Shown here: positions 23,461 through 35,421 of the stretch, in pieces
How the letters are laid out: each line of letters opens with the position of its first letter
Numbering within the stretch: position 1 is the stretch's first letter
NCBI RefSeq assembly: GCF_900324465.2
Contig: NC_046610.1
Span: 23,504,045 to 23,568,044 of the forward strand
From: Anabas testudineus
Lineage: Eukaryota; Chordata; Actinopteri; Anabantiformes; Anabantidae
DNA length: 64,000 nt
Direction: 5' to 3'
Translations under genes and position numbers: made by a program
Notes under the pieces: generated by a model
Told to the model about the DNA's origin: nothing
Seen by the model: the letters and a program-made list of their open reading frames with translations, nothing else
Databases searched by the model: none

Positions 23461-23949
23461 TAAAAAAAAAACAAGACAAGCCCTGACTTTTCCTTTTGCT
23501 GCTATGTTTTGGTGATGGGTGTAATTAGACTTCAGTAAGCAGGTAAAGTGAAATGCCATTAGATTTTCATACAACATATATACCAAGGAAAGCACAGTAC
23601 AGTTTGTGTATGTAGGCCTACAGAATAAACGTTGTTTTCTTTCAAGTCTGTCACAGTATGTTAAGTTCATTACTTTAACTGAGCTCTCTCTCAGGTTTAT
23701 AATGTCTCTTGTTTTCTTACCTTTCCTATTTTTGTTTAAATAATTTCACCTCTCCTGCCCTTTCCTAAGGGTGGGTTAAAGGGAGCTTATAAAGGAACAG
23801 GGACAGACAGGTGAAACAAATTAGTAATTAGTGAGCCGGCGACTGGAGGGAGAGGAAGTCCAAATATGAGTATGCAGGAAGTGGATGGAGAGTGAGGTGA
23901 AACCAACAAAAACAAAACCAATGAAATGGAGACAAAGGGAGGAACTGTA

Positions 23950-24125
23950 TCATGTGCACATTTACATACAGGACAATGCTGTGAATGTCCTTCAGTGGTC
24001 CAGCCAAAGCCAAGACTTAATCGCAATTGAACATCTCTTGAGAGAGAAAATAGCTGTGCATCAATGCACTGCAAGGGGAGAATGGGAATAACTGCCCAAA
24101 AATATGTGTCCAAAGATTGTAGCAT
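23950..24125 (+). mobile_element. Tc1-like transposase fragment
   Basis: Plus strand reads QDNAVNVLQWSSQSQDLIAI then EHLLRE, matching the Tc1 pattern QDN...VLxWPxQSPDLNPIEHLW. Confidence 0.6.
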
Positions 24126-24166
24126 CATACTAAAAAAGACTTAAGACTCTAATTGGTGCTAAAGGT

Positions 24167-24786
24167 ACATAGTGAGGAATCTTCTGTATGATTTCTCATG
24201 GTGGTCTGGGAGTCTCAACATGCAGATTCAGCATTTCAACAAAGTATTAAGCAACATACATATCGTGATATACAGTCAATACAGTGAAATACAGTGAACT
24301 AAATCCATTTTGGAATGAGGCTGTAACATAACAAATAGTAGAAAAAATTAAGGGCAGTTCTCTTGTTTTATTGATGTTGACCTGAAGGTCCCAAATCTGT
24401 CAACAAAGCTGTCCACTGTTCTGTACTCTGTGATGTCTCCAACATGAGTACTTAATACAACAGCAACGTTATCAGAAAAGGTGGCAGATAGCAGGGTTGT
24501 ACCAGACGTCTGAGGTATACAGGGTGAAAAGGAATGGACACAGAAATGTGTCACTTTGTAACATATGTTTAGAAAAGTGCTCTATAAATAAACTTATTAT
24601 TATAATTTATTAACTGTCCCCTGTGCTGTAGACAACAGTATCAACACAGAGCTACAGACAGACATACTGGTGGGAAGTCAGTGAGGTAGGTCATAGTCCA
24701 AGAAATCATGGGAGTGTGAATCTGAATCTGCATGTTGAGACTCCCAGACCACCATGAGAAATCATACAGAAGATTCCTGACTATGT
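24167..24786. mobile_element. 620-bp element with 65-bp terminal inverted repeats
   Basis: Left arm 24167-24231 and right arm 24722-24786 are inverted copies differing at about one position (centre GGTGGTCTGGGAGTCTCAAC). The interior holds a minus-strand scrap of reverse transcriptase (SFSPCIPQTSGTTLLSATFS) and low-information sequence. It could be a MITE or an inverted duplication; no target duplication was found. Confidence 0.6.
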
Positions 24787-25544
24787 CTATGCAAAGCCTT
24801 CACGCTATGTGAAGTCAGAGCAACCAATCTGTAGTCACTGACCACACTGCAGCATGTTAGTGTACAGAGAGAGCATGTGCACTGAAAATCACCTGAATAG
24901 AAAGAAGTTAATGCTGGTGAAACCACTTTGGTCTGAGACTTCTCAAACTCAAGTCACTAGTCAAACATAATGCTTAGTAAAATCTAAAATATCACAAAAT
25001 AGAAATAAAATAAAAATATAAAAGTAAAGAAAAAGTCCCACAAAACTACTGCAGAATGTAGTTTCATATAGATGTAGCTATATGAACTTCATTTGAAATC
25101 ACTTGGCTGAGAATCTTAAACTGTGTTCTATAAGATTATATATAGATAATGGATTTCCATTTTAAATGGCCAATTTTTTTTTATTTTTATCACAGTTAAA
25201 GAAATTAATTTTGGGTTTCTATATTTACCTAGGAGATGAGTAACTTTGGTGACTTTTCAAAGCAAACAGAGATAGGGATGAAGAGATTCTGCAGCTTAGG
25301 ATTGTGGCTAGTTTCTTCACATATCGATCATATCACACATCATCATCATATCAACCTTTTAAAACTTAATTGTTTTCTGTATTAATTTGTCATAAAATGT
25401 AATCTGATCTTTATCTAAGTCAAGTGCATTAACAAATAGAATGTGCATAAATGAACAAAAATTTTTTTTTAACTTTTGTGTCTTTATTGAGAACAACCAA
25501 CAATGACCTCAAAAAAGTTAAATAGAGTCAGATATTAGTGTAGC

Positions 25545-25985
25545 CCCTAGTAGGTTGTTAGTTCTAATTGTCTCATGTCTTTGTATGTGACCCTCCCTAA
25601 CTTTTATCTCTCTCTTTCTCTCTGGAGTTTCCTACAAGTCTTCCAGAGCATCCAATAACTAACTGGAATATAAATTAACTTAAAGAAGTACGGTTATACT
25701 GAACTGCCTGCTGCCTAACACATAGTATGTAATCACCCATATGAGGAGGGGTTCCCTGTTTAGTTTGGTTCCGCTCAAGGTTTCTTTCTGTTACCTTCTC
25801 AGGGGGGTTTTCCTTGCCACCATCACCCTCGGCTTGCTCATCAGGGACAATTGATTGATTATTATGATTATTACACATTCACTGTTCATTCAAACTTCCA
25901 TAGTTTCTTTGCTTGTGTAAAGCTGCTTTGCTACAATGGTAATTGTTAAAAGCGCTATACAAAAAAAAATTGAATTGAATCGAAA
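25545..25985 (+). mobile_element. LINE 3' tail (L2-like)
   Basis: Carries a tail signature common in fish L2 elements: GGTTTCTTTCTGTTACC, GTTTTCCTTGCCACCATC, TGTAAAGCTGCTTTGC, and an end AAAAGCGCTATAC then ATTGAATTGAAT. No reverse transcriptase is left. Confidence 0.65.
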
Positions 25986-26250
25986 ACATGATCCCAATGG
26001 TACAGTATGGTAGAGGAAACATCATGATTTGGGCCTGCTTTGATGCATTAGGGCCTGGCCAGCTGGCAGTGATTGAGAGGAAGATGAAATCCCAAGTGTA
26101 TCAAAAAATGTCAGATGGCCAGACCTCAACCCAAAAAAGATGCTATAGAAAGACTTTAAGAGAGCCACACATGAGACGTCCAAGGAATATGACAAAGCCA
26201 AAGCAGTTCTCGTTCAGGAGGAGCCAATTACCACCATTAGTTACGATTAA
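25985..26250 (+). mobile_element. Tc1-like transposase relic beside P4
   Basis: A short open stretch reads GRGNIMIWACFDALGPGQ followed by VIERKMKSQVYQ, typical of the Tc1 catalytic core. Shorter than the copies beside P2 and P3. Confidence 0.65.
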
Positions 26251-26448
26251 TGTGCAGGTACTATGAAGTATTACATCTTATTTTAATTTGTTCATATATT
26301 TTTGCCAAACCTGAACTTCATCTTCATAGGTCATCAAATGCTTAATTAAATAAAAAAAAATATGCAGTGTCACACATAAATCACAAAATTGCACAATATC
26401 TATAAGTACATGACATCAGACAAACACCTGTTTTGTCTTTGCAAATGC

Positions 26449-26454
26449 TTTATT
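26449..26454 (-). terminator. P4 polyadenylation signal AATAAA
   Basis: GCCAATAAAGCATTTGC on the minus strand, about 197 bp after the stop codon, as in P2 and P3. Confidence 0.7.
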
Positions 26455-26650
26455 GGCAGATTTGTAAATAACAAGAAACTAGCATAAATGTGCATTATCC
26501 AACATACATTTTGATTAAATGCTAGGAACATATGTAATGTTAAACAAAGAAAGATATGTAAGCGCAACAGTGTTATTGACTACAAGCAAGATATTGATAA
26601 TAAAACAAAATACTTATTTTCATCATTCCCTCTCACATCAGCAGCTGACT

Positions 26651-28958
26651 TCAGTCTGACTGTATGACTGATTTAGCAACCTGCTTCCCTGTCTCTCCAA
26701 GCAGGACCCCATTTCTGGTGTAGAACACCTTGGCCAGAGAGGGACTCATGGGGGAGGGTGTGTACTCTTGACACTGGTCCCCACTAAGACTTGGCGCACA
26801 CTCTACTATGTAGGAGAAGAACAAGGTGCCGTGATTTAACATGCAGCTGTCTGACACTTTACCTTCATGCAGTTCAATTGAACACTCACCAAGCAGATCA
26901 CTGTTCCAGTAAGTATCCTCATCATAAACACTCAATTTAAGTCTGTCTTTCATGTTGATGCTGATTGGTCCAAATTCAAAGGTCTCTGGCCATTTAGGAT
27001 TATCATTGTTAGCTATAATGATAGTACGCTTCTTCTGCTCACCATAACTAACCTCCACTGAACCATCTGTCTGTGTCACCACATCACCATACAGACCTTC
27101 CGCATAAAGGTTGTATACCTTTAATGTTGCAAGACCTTTCCCAGCAGGACAACAGTTTGACTTGATGTTCTGATTACTGTTGCAAACACAGTCACAAGGA
27201 TCCCTTTTGCTGGATCTGTGCCCAATTTGACAAGATTCAGAACATTTCTTCAACACTGCATTTTTCTTGATGTACTTCTCCACCTCTTGCTTCAGTCCAG
27301 CACTGGCAGGATGACCTCTTGGCAGTATGGTGTGCAGGGGCTTTATGCTGTATTCGACCACATCAGGTGTGTCTTTTAGTGAGCTGAGCCAGCTGTCATA
27401 CACAGACGGGTTTGATTGGCCTTGAAACAAGATATCAGAACCCTCAATGTGTCCACCAATTACCTCTGTGTTTCGCTCATTAAAAATGCTGCTGAAACTT
27501 TGGTCAGAGCCCAACTTCTTCTTTTTTTCCTGACAGTGTTTGTACGTGGCATTGATACTGGCAGTATTTAAAACGTTAACCGAGGCCTCAACTGACAAAC
27601 AGTCATTGATCTCTGTTGCTGACAGTCCGTTCATCGTAGCCTCACAGGTCCTGACAGAAGTGATGGCTTTTATGTCCCCTCCAAGAGACACTTGTATGAT
27701 GTAATGTGTACCATATGTGTCAATCAGATTACGATAGATTTCCTCAGTGTTACCTGAATAGGCAGGAAGGGAGTTGACGGCTGATTCAAATTCGTGACTC
27801 AGTGGAGGATTTGTTGCCAGTCTATAACTGTGAAGCAGAGAAAGTAAATACATATATTCAGAGTGTGTCAATGAACTATTTTCATTGACAAGTTAATTAT
27901 TACAATCTTTCTGCCATTATTTACAGGACACACTACAGAAATATACTTTCTTATTAAAAGGCTTAGAACGCCACCTGTTCCCCATTAACTGTTCACAGTT
28001 AGGTGTTCAATGTTTTGACAAGTGTCACGTCAACAGGAAGATGTTTCTATGGTTTAGTGGGACCAAACTTTGCTTAGCTTAGCTTAGTGACCATCAGACT
28101 AGACACTATTTGATGGTATCAGCTGATGGTACTGGCTTGAAAGTAGAAAGTAAAATGAATGCAACCAAATCCTACAAATCCTTGATGCAATCTGCAACTG
28201 GGTCTTGGGAGTAGAGCTGTTTTCTAGTAAGACAATGTCAAACAAGCAAACAAAGCTAAAAGCAAAGCTTCCAAGCTTCATGCTTGTAAAAAATTAAAAG
28301 CTAAAACATTCCAAAGAGGCTCCATACATTTAACTGTATAATCCCTGTATCAGGTAACTGAAACTATTTGAAAAATTTTGAAAAGAGTTATTAAGAATAC
28401 TAATATCTTTCCTTATACTCACCTGTACAACTTAGAGTGGATAGAATGATGAAAGAAGTTGTAGCGGTCCTTTTTTGACTTCTGAATGCCAAAGGTAGCA
28501 TCTCTGGAGTGGGACCCTCCAAAACCAACCCCAACAGTGATGTTGGGAATTCCAGAAATATTAAGGCCGACTCTCCAATCATTTTTTACAGATGATGTGG
28601 AGTCATTGACAAGAGATTCAACAGAATCATAGGCTATACTGGAGAGCTTTAAACTGCACTTAGGGATGACTCTCCAGTCCACCACAGCAATGGGGACTTT
28701 CTGGTTTTCATTGTTCATGTAGCTGTTTCTGTACATTCTGCAAGTTCCATTGCCAAGATTCCATGTTTCAGTGTCGATTACATAGGCGCCTTTTCGCTCC
28801 ATTGTGACGATGTTGAAGCCTTCTCCACCGAGATTGTAACCAGGGACAAAGTGAGCATCTTTACACTCCTCAGGTGTACCAGTTAAGCTTACCCTGGAGG
28901 ACAGGCACAGAGGACTCCATGCCCACCACAGCAGCATCAGTTGCCACAGCTTAACCAT
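26651..28958 (-). CDS. Perforin-1-like protein, copy P4 (two coding exons)
   Basis: Pore-forming MACPF/C2 effector, 570 aa, from exons 28958..28423 and 27827..26651, with a 595-bp intron. It belongs to a second subgroup with P5: exon 2 ends HSIHSKLY rather than HAVFCRFY, and the first MACPF hairpin region reads ASVNVLNTASINATYKH, followed by SDQSFSSIFNERN. The segment NISGIPNITVG replaces IPVHASVTVG and is unique to P4. C2 loop 1 is GLYGDVVTQTD, lacking the Trp of P1-P3, while loop 3 DEDTYW is kept. All five aspartates, the hinge cysteines and YGTHYI are present. The tail is GETGKQVAKSVIQSD, differing from the SEEQ form of the other copies. Its 5' leader intron contains a second, partial exon-2 start (29.1 kb). 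Confidence 0.95.
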
Positions 28959-29093
28959 CTGTACGAGAAAGTTCAACAGTGAGAAAACAAAGCAAATATT
29001 CAATGTTTAATTTCAATATCAAATTGATAATCTAAGAAAATGAGTAAGGATTATAAAGAAGTAGATATGAAAGATTATTAAGATCCGACTCAG

Positions 29094-29150
29094 CACCACA
29101 GCAGCATCAGTTGACAGCCTTGCCATCTGTATGAGGAGGTTAAACTGTGA
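29094..29150 (-). pseudogene. Partial second exon-2 start inside P4 leader intron
   Basis: Within intron 1 of P4 a second copy of the intron end plus about 33 bp of the exon-2 start is present (an ATG preceded by CATACAG at 29126). P5 lacks it at the corresponding place. It is probably the scar of an unequal crossover between two copies and may act as a cryptic acceptor. Confidence 0.5.
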
Positions 29151-29284
29151 AAAACATATAAAATGGCTTGGAAAAAATGTGTCAAAGAAAGAACACCTGT
29201 TTAATTTCAACACAACCTCTAATGAGTAAGGGTTAGAATTCAATAAACATGATAGATTACTCAAATCCTAATCAGAGCTCTTAC

Positions 29285-29360
29285 CATACTGTGTCTGTTC
29301 ACAGCCAGGTTTGTTGAGTGGTTACAATATGTGAGATATGTTATAGTCTTGATTTTGGGG
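29285..29360 (-). promoter_or_regulatory. P4 non-coding first exon (5'UTR)
   Basis: Donor AGTATG|GTAAGAGC at 29284/29283. Intron 1 is 326 bp, about twice that of the others, because it contains a duplicated piece of intron plus a partial exon-2 start at 29094-29126. Exon start estimated. Confidence 0.65.
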
Positions 29361-29370
29361 TGGAGTCTTA

Positions 29371-29453
29371 ATTATGTTTTTAAGCAACCATCTGCATTTA
29401 ACAGATTTTGGTTTCTTAGCCCTGCAATAAAAATGTGTGATATTTGTACTTCC
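29371..29453 (-). promoter_or_regulatory. P4 core promoter region
   Basis: GGAAGT (29453..29448), ATCACACATTTTT, then an A-rich TTAAAAACAT at the TATA position. The TATA element is weaker than in P2, P3 and P6; P5 shares this form. Confidence 0.5.
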
Positions 29454-30659
29454 TTCACACCCTGTTTAAATGTGAGATATGATGAAACTTAAATGGTCAC
29501 TTTTGCAAACTGGAGGTTTGTGGTAATATCTTAACATGAAACTTCTCGGACTGTGTGTTCCATGTATCACCAGAACATAAAAGACCATGGGCCCACAAAT
29601 TCTGAACTGTGAAAAAACTGTGTTGATTGTAATGAGATGACTAGCACAAAATTTGAAAGCTCAAGTAACATTCTGCTTCAGTCAGGTTTAATAATGCCTG
29701 TGATGGGCTGTGGTCAGCAAATAAACAATCAACAAATCCATTCACATCTTTGTTTCACATAACAATTCATGTAAGTGAATAACCAGTCAGCAACCAGTAT
29801 AGTTAACCTTCTGCTTGTCTTCCCAACGGTATATCTAGACTTCTGCTGTCAAGAGAACTGAATCATAAAATGTCTCCTACGAATTCAAAATGCACAGAGA
29901 ATGCAAATAATGTGCTTATATGTATGTACACTGATCAGGCATAACATTATGACCCCCTGTCTAATATTGTCTTAGTCTCCCTTTGCTGACCCTGCCACCT
30001 TTAGAATCCTCTTCTTGAGTAGACCATTCAGAACTCTTCACCTTGTATCTGTATACTAGGGTTGATGTCACACACAGTCAAGCCTGAGGCTCGGTCCAAA
30101 CACTGCCCACAACAGCTTCAGCCAAACACTCAACAGTTTTGAGTTTTGCTACAATAGACTCACTCTGCAAACTGCACAATGGCAGCAGCACAGTGGTTCA
30201 CACGGACACAGCTAACCTTTTGAATATATAAACAAACACAGAAGTCTTCTCTTCTTCCTACCAATCTCTCAAGATTTGAACAAACTTTGGATTTATTTGA
30301 TTTTCACAGAGAGGTCCAGTACATGCACATGTATGTAAAGTTCTGACTGGTTCAAAGCTGCTGGATTCACTCAAAGATGGACTCATTCTGACTGTCTGTT
30401 AACTAAATCAGAATTTCACTCATATGAAACCGTAAGAGTTACACTATTTAAAACAGTTTTGTCTTGTTGACTTGGTTTGCTTGTCGACTGTAGCCAGACA
30501 AATAGATTGAGATGTCAGTGGTACATATTGACCACAAAACATATCAGGCAGACGTTTGCACAGTGAAACTACACAGTTACTTTGACAAATTTTTCTTCTC
30601 TTATACTCTGCAGGAAGAGAAAAACAGTCAGGATGTCCTAAAGAAATCATTTAAAATAC

Positions 30660-31720
30660 TACATTTATGGGATTTTAAAGTCCCAAAGTGATGCTAAAAA
30701 ACTAGTCAATGCATTTGTTACTTCCAGACTGGACTATTGTAATTCATCATTAATAGGATGTCTCAATAACTCCTTAAAAATGCTGCAGCCAGAGTTCTGA
30801 CTGGAATTAGCAAGAGAGATCATATTTCTACTACGTTAGTTTCTCTCCACTGGCTCCCTGTTAAATCCAGAATTTAATTTAAAATTCTTCTCCTCACTTA
30901 AAATCACGTAATAATCAGGCTCCATCTTATCTTAAGGACCTCATAGTTCCATATTTTCCAAGCAGAACTCTCTATTCTCAGGCTGCAGGTTTACTTGTGG
31001 TTCCTAGAGTTGCCAAATGTAGAATGGGAGGCAGAGCCTTTAGCTACCAAGCCCCTTTCCTGTGAAGCCAGCTCCCAGTTCAGGTTCTGGATGCAGACAT
31101 CCTCTCCACATTCAAGACTAGACTTAAAACTTTCCTTTTTTATAAAGCTTATAGTTAGAGATGCATCAGGTGACTCTGAACCATCTCTTAGTTATGCTGC
31201 TATAGGTCAGTCTGCTGGGGGACCTCTACTGATACACTGAGCTACTCTCATCTCTCCTTTCTCCTCTATCAATTCAAATGCCAACATTGCATGTCATTAA
31301 CTTTGTGTCTTATCTCTCCTGTAGTTGTGTTTCCTCCTCTCTCTCTCCCTCTCTCTGTACTTTTCTGCAGGTATCCTTGGCCTGGAGCTATTATCTCCAG
31401 AAACCAATTGACCTGCACAATGTTCTTGCTGCTTATTGTTGTTGCCTGCTGTTCTTTTCTCTCTCCCCTCTTTCCACTCAAGGCAGATGGCCACCAACTA
31501 TGAGCCTGGTTCTGCTGGAGGTTTCTTCCTCTAAAGGGAGTTTTTCCTCTCCACTGTTGCCTAAAGTTTGCTCAAATGGGATTGTTGGGCTTTCCATATA
31601 ATTTTTTGTATAATTATACTCTGTAAGGTCTTAAACCTTAAACACTGGAAAAATGCCTTGAGATGACTTCTGTTGTGAATTGGTGCTATACAAATAAAAC
31701 TGAATTTAATTGAATTAAAT
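30660..31720 (+). mobile_element. L2/Maui-type LINE, 3' third
   Basis: Encodes the degraded C-terminus of an L2-clade reverse transcriptase (SRLDYCNSSLIG, SLHWLPVKS, NNQAPSYLKDLIV, SQAAGLLVVPRVAKC-like) followed by the long 3' untranslated tail ending GGTGCTATACAAATAAAACTG. Confidence 0.75.
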
Positions 31721-32119
31721 CAATTCTCAGGGAAGCTGAAAAGAATCACCTTTTCAAATGATCGAGTTCAGCAGCACTACAGCAGTGTAAGTATGACCAT
31801 CTGTGCGTCTGTGGATGATGAGCACAAGGTCATCACCACCCTAGCTTCCTGGTCCAGTGGGATGATTTAGCTTGCTGTGAATCCACAAACCACACCTCCA
31901 ACATCCAGGGAGGCGCCAGCAGCACAGAACTTAACCTAAGCTACCTAGGAAATCCAGGAAACCTGAGAAACCTTTATTCTATGCTTTATTTGAAATTTAG
32001 AGTTTAGTTTCACCAACTCTTTTAGTCTCAAGCTCTTTACTATTATGGTTTCAGTGAATCCTTGAGTTATCAGTACTATATTTTTTCTAGCAGTTAGTAA
32101 TTTATGCACGGACTTTGTA

Positions 32120-34925
32120 TAAAGGTTTCAACAAGGTCCACGTCAGGTGTTGGGGAATCAGGGCAACCTGACAAGAAGTGGGCTGCTGGAACAGGGATAA
32201 GACTTTCATGGACAAGAGATCCTCCCCACAATCAGAGATTGGGTTCCAGTAACAGAGCTTAATGCAAGAGCAGCTGACCTAAGATTGAAGATCATGGCTA
32301 AGATGGACACCTGGAACCCCCGAGTCCGGTTACCAAGAATTAGTGAAGTAGCTAGAAGATGTGAATGCAGTACTACAGACAATACCAACTCTGACCATCA
32401 CTGAGACCAATCAGCTGATCTACAGCGCATCAAACGTGATCCTTGAGGTACTTGGCTGTAAGATCAATGCAAGCCATAAGGTGCAGTATCCTCCATGGAG
32501 ATGACCATACCTCAGGCCTTGGAGACTGCCAAGCAAAGGCTCACAGCCCTGGCTTCCGAGCTGAAGAGATACACCAGAGAGGTTGAGACCAGGAGAATTT
32601 ACAGGATGTTCTCCACTGAGCCATCCAAGGTGTACTCACAGTGGCAGGGTAATAACATGAGAGCAGACCCACCAAGGCTGGAGACTGAACAATACTGGAA
32701 AGCATATGGGAGAAGGAGGTATCACATAAAAGCAATGCCCAGTGGCTGGTGGACTTGAGAGCAGACCACAGCAACCTCCCTGACCAAGATCCAGTAACCA
32801 TCACAATGGCAGACATACAAGAGAGGGTCTCGGGTATGAAGAACTGGACAGCACCAGGTCCTGACATGATCCATGCCTACTAGCTTAAGAAGCTAACCTT
32901 GCTCCATGAGCGCCTGGCGGCACAAATGAACAACCTACTAGCAGATGGAACCCACCCTGAATGGCTAATGGAAGGCCGGACAGTCCTGATCCTGAAGGAC
33001 CCCCAGAAGGGAGCAGTCCCATCCAACTACCACCCAATAACCTGCCTCTGCACAACATGGAAGCTCCTGTCAGCGTCATAGCAGCCAAGATGAGCAGGCA
33101 CATGGATTAATACATGAGCAGTACCCAGAAAGGAATTGGTAGTGACACCAGGGGAGCAAAGCACCAGCTACTGGTAGACAAAGCAGTCACCCGAGACTGT
33201 AAGACCAGACATAACAACCTGTGCACTGCCTGGATTGACTACAAGAAAGTGTCACAGTTAAGGAGGGGGATGAGGCAGGAATGAAATGAAAACAGGATTT
33301 ATTGGGTAAAACTACAAAACAGGGAACTAAGGGGGGTGTCCACTGACACTATAAAAACTGGCAGGGAAACACGAATACAAAGTGACAACAGAAAACTACC
33401 AACATGGGGTGGAACAAAGTAACAAAACAAGAAACCAAAGTACCAAAGAAAACCGCTACTCAATAGCAGGAAAACACTCACAGCAGAAAACAGGTAACAA
33501 TGTCCAAAAGTTCAGAGGGGGAAACCAAGTCCAGGGAATCCAGGGGGGAAGCAGACAGGACCGAGGAGGACGAGCAGGAGCACGCAGGGTTGAGCAACAG
33601 GCATGGAACACGGGTTGGGAACGGACAACAAACTGACAGAGGGAAAAGGGCTGAGGAGAGTTTTGTAGGGAAAAGGGGCACAGGTGAGTTCAATGTTCAG
33701 CTGATTGCTGTGAGCAGAGGGAGAGAAGGGGCTGGTGGGCGGAGTCCAGAGAGAGAGTGAGGTGTAAAAGTGAGGGAATTCTCAGCTTGGCCTGATGCCA
33801 GGCCGAAACGGTGACAGAAAGCCTATGACTCAATGCCTCACACATGGATCATGGAATGCTTGGAACTACACAAGATCAACAGGACTCTAAGAGCCTTCAT
33901 CCAGAACTCAACGGGAAAGTGGAAAACAACTCTAGAGGCCAACTTCAAGCCGATTGCCTAAGTCAACCTGAACCCCCTCAGCCAGATCATCACCAAGACT
34001 GTCTACGGATACCGACTACGAAATGCCACAACGATCAGCCACCTCCTCTACATGGATGACATCAAGCTGTATGCCAAGAGCGAATGAGAACATGAGAACC
34101 ATCATGGAAGGACAAGCCCCTGCACGGTATGTACCAACGGCAGATAGAAGAAGTGGCTGATGTCGACAAATCCTACCAGTGGCTGGACAAAGCTGGACTG
34201 AAAGACAGCACGGAAGCACTAATCCTAGCAGCACAGGAGCAGGCTCTGAGTACAAGATCGATAGAGGCTGGGATCTACCATACCAGGGAGGACCCCAGGT
34301 GCAGGCTGTGCAAAGATGCCCCTGAAACAATCCAGCACATAACAGCGGGATGCAAGATGCTAGCAGGCAGGGCATACATGGAACGCCATAACCAAGTGGC
34401 CAGCATTGTGTACAGGAACATCTGTGCTGAGTACAGGCTGGAAGTCCCAAAGTCAAAAATGGGACACACCTCCAAAGGTGGTTGAGAATGACGAAGCTAA
34501 GATCCTGTGGGACTTCCAGATACAGACTGACAAACTGGTAATGGCCAACCAACCTGACATAATAGTGGTGGACAAAAAGGAGAACAAGGCTGTAGTGATA
34601 GATGGAGCAATCCCAAGTGATAGCAACATCAGGAAGAAGGAGCACGAGAAGATCGAGAAGTACCAAGGGCTGAAAGAAGAGACAGAAAAGATGTGGAAGG
34701 TAAAGGCCCAAGTGGTACTGGTGGTGATAGGAACACTGGGGGCTGTAACTCCCAAACTGGGAGAGTGGATCCAGCAGATCCCAGGAACAACATCTGAGAT
34801 CTCTGTCCAGAAGAGTGCAGTCCTAGGAACAGAAAAGATACTGCGCAGGACCCTCAAACTCCCTCCCAAGCTTGAAGGAATAAGACTGCTCCAAGGAAGG
34901 AGCGAAAGGGGAATTTTTATATATA
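32120..34925 (+). mobile_element. Rex6/Dong-type LINE (R4 clade), degenerate, interrupted by a solo LTR
   Basis: Fragments of a reverse transcriptase are readable: AQMNNLLADGTHPEWL, PSNYHPITCLCTTWK, WIDYKKxYDSMPHTW split by the LTR at 33250-33816, and LLYMDDIKLYAKSE with the YMDD-type catalytic motif. A restriction-like endonuclease domain follows (QPDIIVVDKKENKAVVIDGA), typical of Rex6/R4 elements rather than AP-endonuclease LINEs. The part between the YMDD region and the region beginning MYQRQIEEVADVDKS is missing, compared with full Rex6 proteins, and the frame is broken in several places. The 3' end runs into a TA repeat. Confidence 0.75.
33250..33816 (-). mobile_element. Solo LTR, copy 2 (567 bp), inside the Rex6-type LINE
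   Basis: TGTCAC...GTGACA ends with exact 5-bp target duplications GAAAG (33245-33249 and 33817-33821). It interrupts the reverse-transcriptase region of the Rex6-type LINE, so it is younger than that LINE. Minus orientation is inferred from the AATAAA. Fossil, no internal region. Confidence 0.85.
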
Positions 34926-34936
34926 TATATATATAT
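34916..34936. repeat. TA microsatellite
   Basis: Short TA run at the 3' end of the Rex6-type LINE. Confidence 0.8.
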
Positions 34937-35253
34937 GTACAGTATGCATTTTATATATAAAATTATATATATGAATTTTAGACTTACACATTAGTAATAA
35001 TGTACTACTGATAAATCGTATATCAGAAACCCATTTGAACTTTCATGTATTTCTGTAGATTTCACCAGTTCCACAGTTTAAAGGTAAACTGATAGCAAGG
35101 CCCAGGTGCGCTTTTTAAGATACTGCACTTCACCTTTAATAATTAGAAACAATAAGTAAAAAGTAATTAGGAATAGCGATTTCAATGAAACACATTAACC
35201 TTTTTTTTATTATTAAGAAGTATCAGGCAGACATGTTTATTCTTAAGTGATGC

Positions 35254-35259
35254 TTTATT
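35254..35259 (-). terminator. P5 polyadenylation signal AATAAA
   Basis: GCCAATAAAGCATCAC on the minus strand, about 163 bp after the stop codon; the 3'UTR is of the P6 type. Confidence 0.7.
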
Positions 35260-35421
35260 GGCAGATTTTGTAACAAGAAAAAAGCATAAAGACGGAGAAT
35301 ATATGTAATAGTTCAGCACTAAAGAAAAGCAACAAATGTAACAGTATTATTAACTACTGACAAGACACTGGTTATAAACCAAATGCTTATTCTCTCATCA
35401 ACATCTTCTCAGCAGCTGACT

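Noticed and set aside
33382-33760. Overlapping plus- and minus-strand frames in the middle LTR
   Set aside because: They fall wholly within a solo LTR, which does not encode protein.
34016-34711. 231-residue minus-strand open frame
   Set aside because: It lies opposite the Rex6-type LINE coding strand, which explains the long open stretch; composition is not protein-like.
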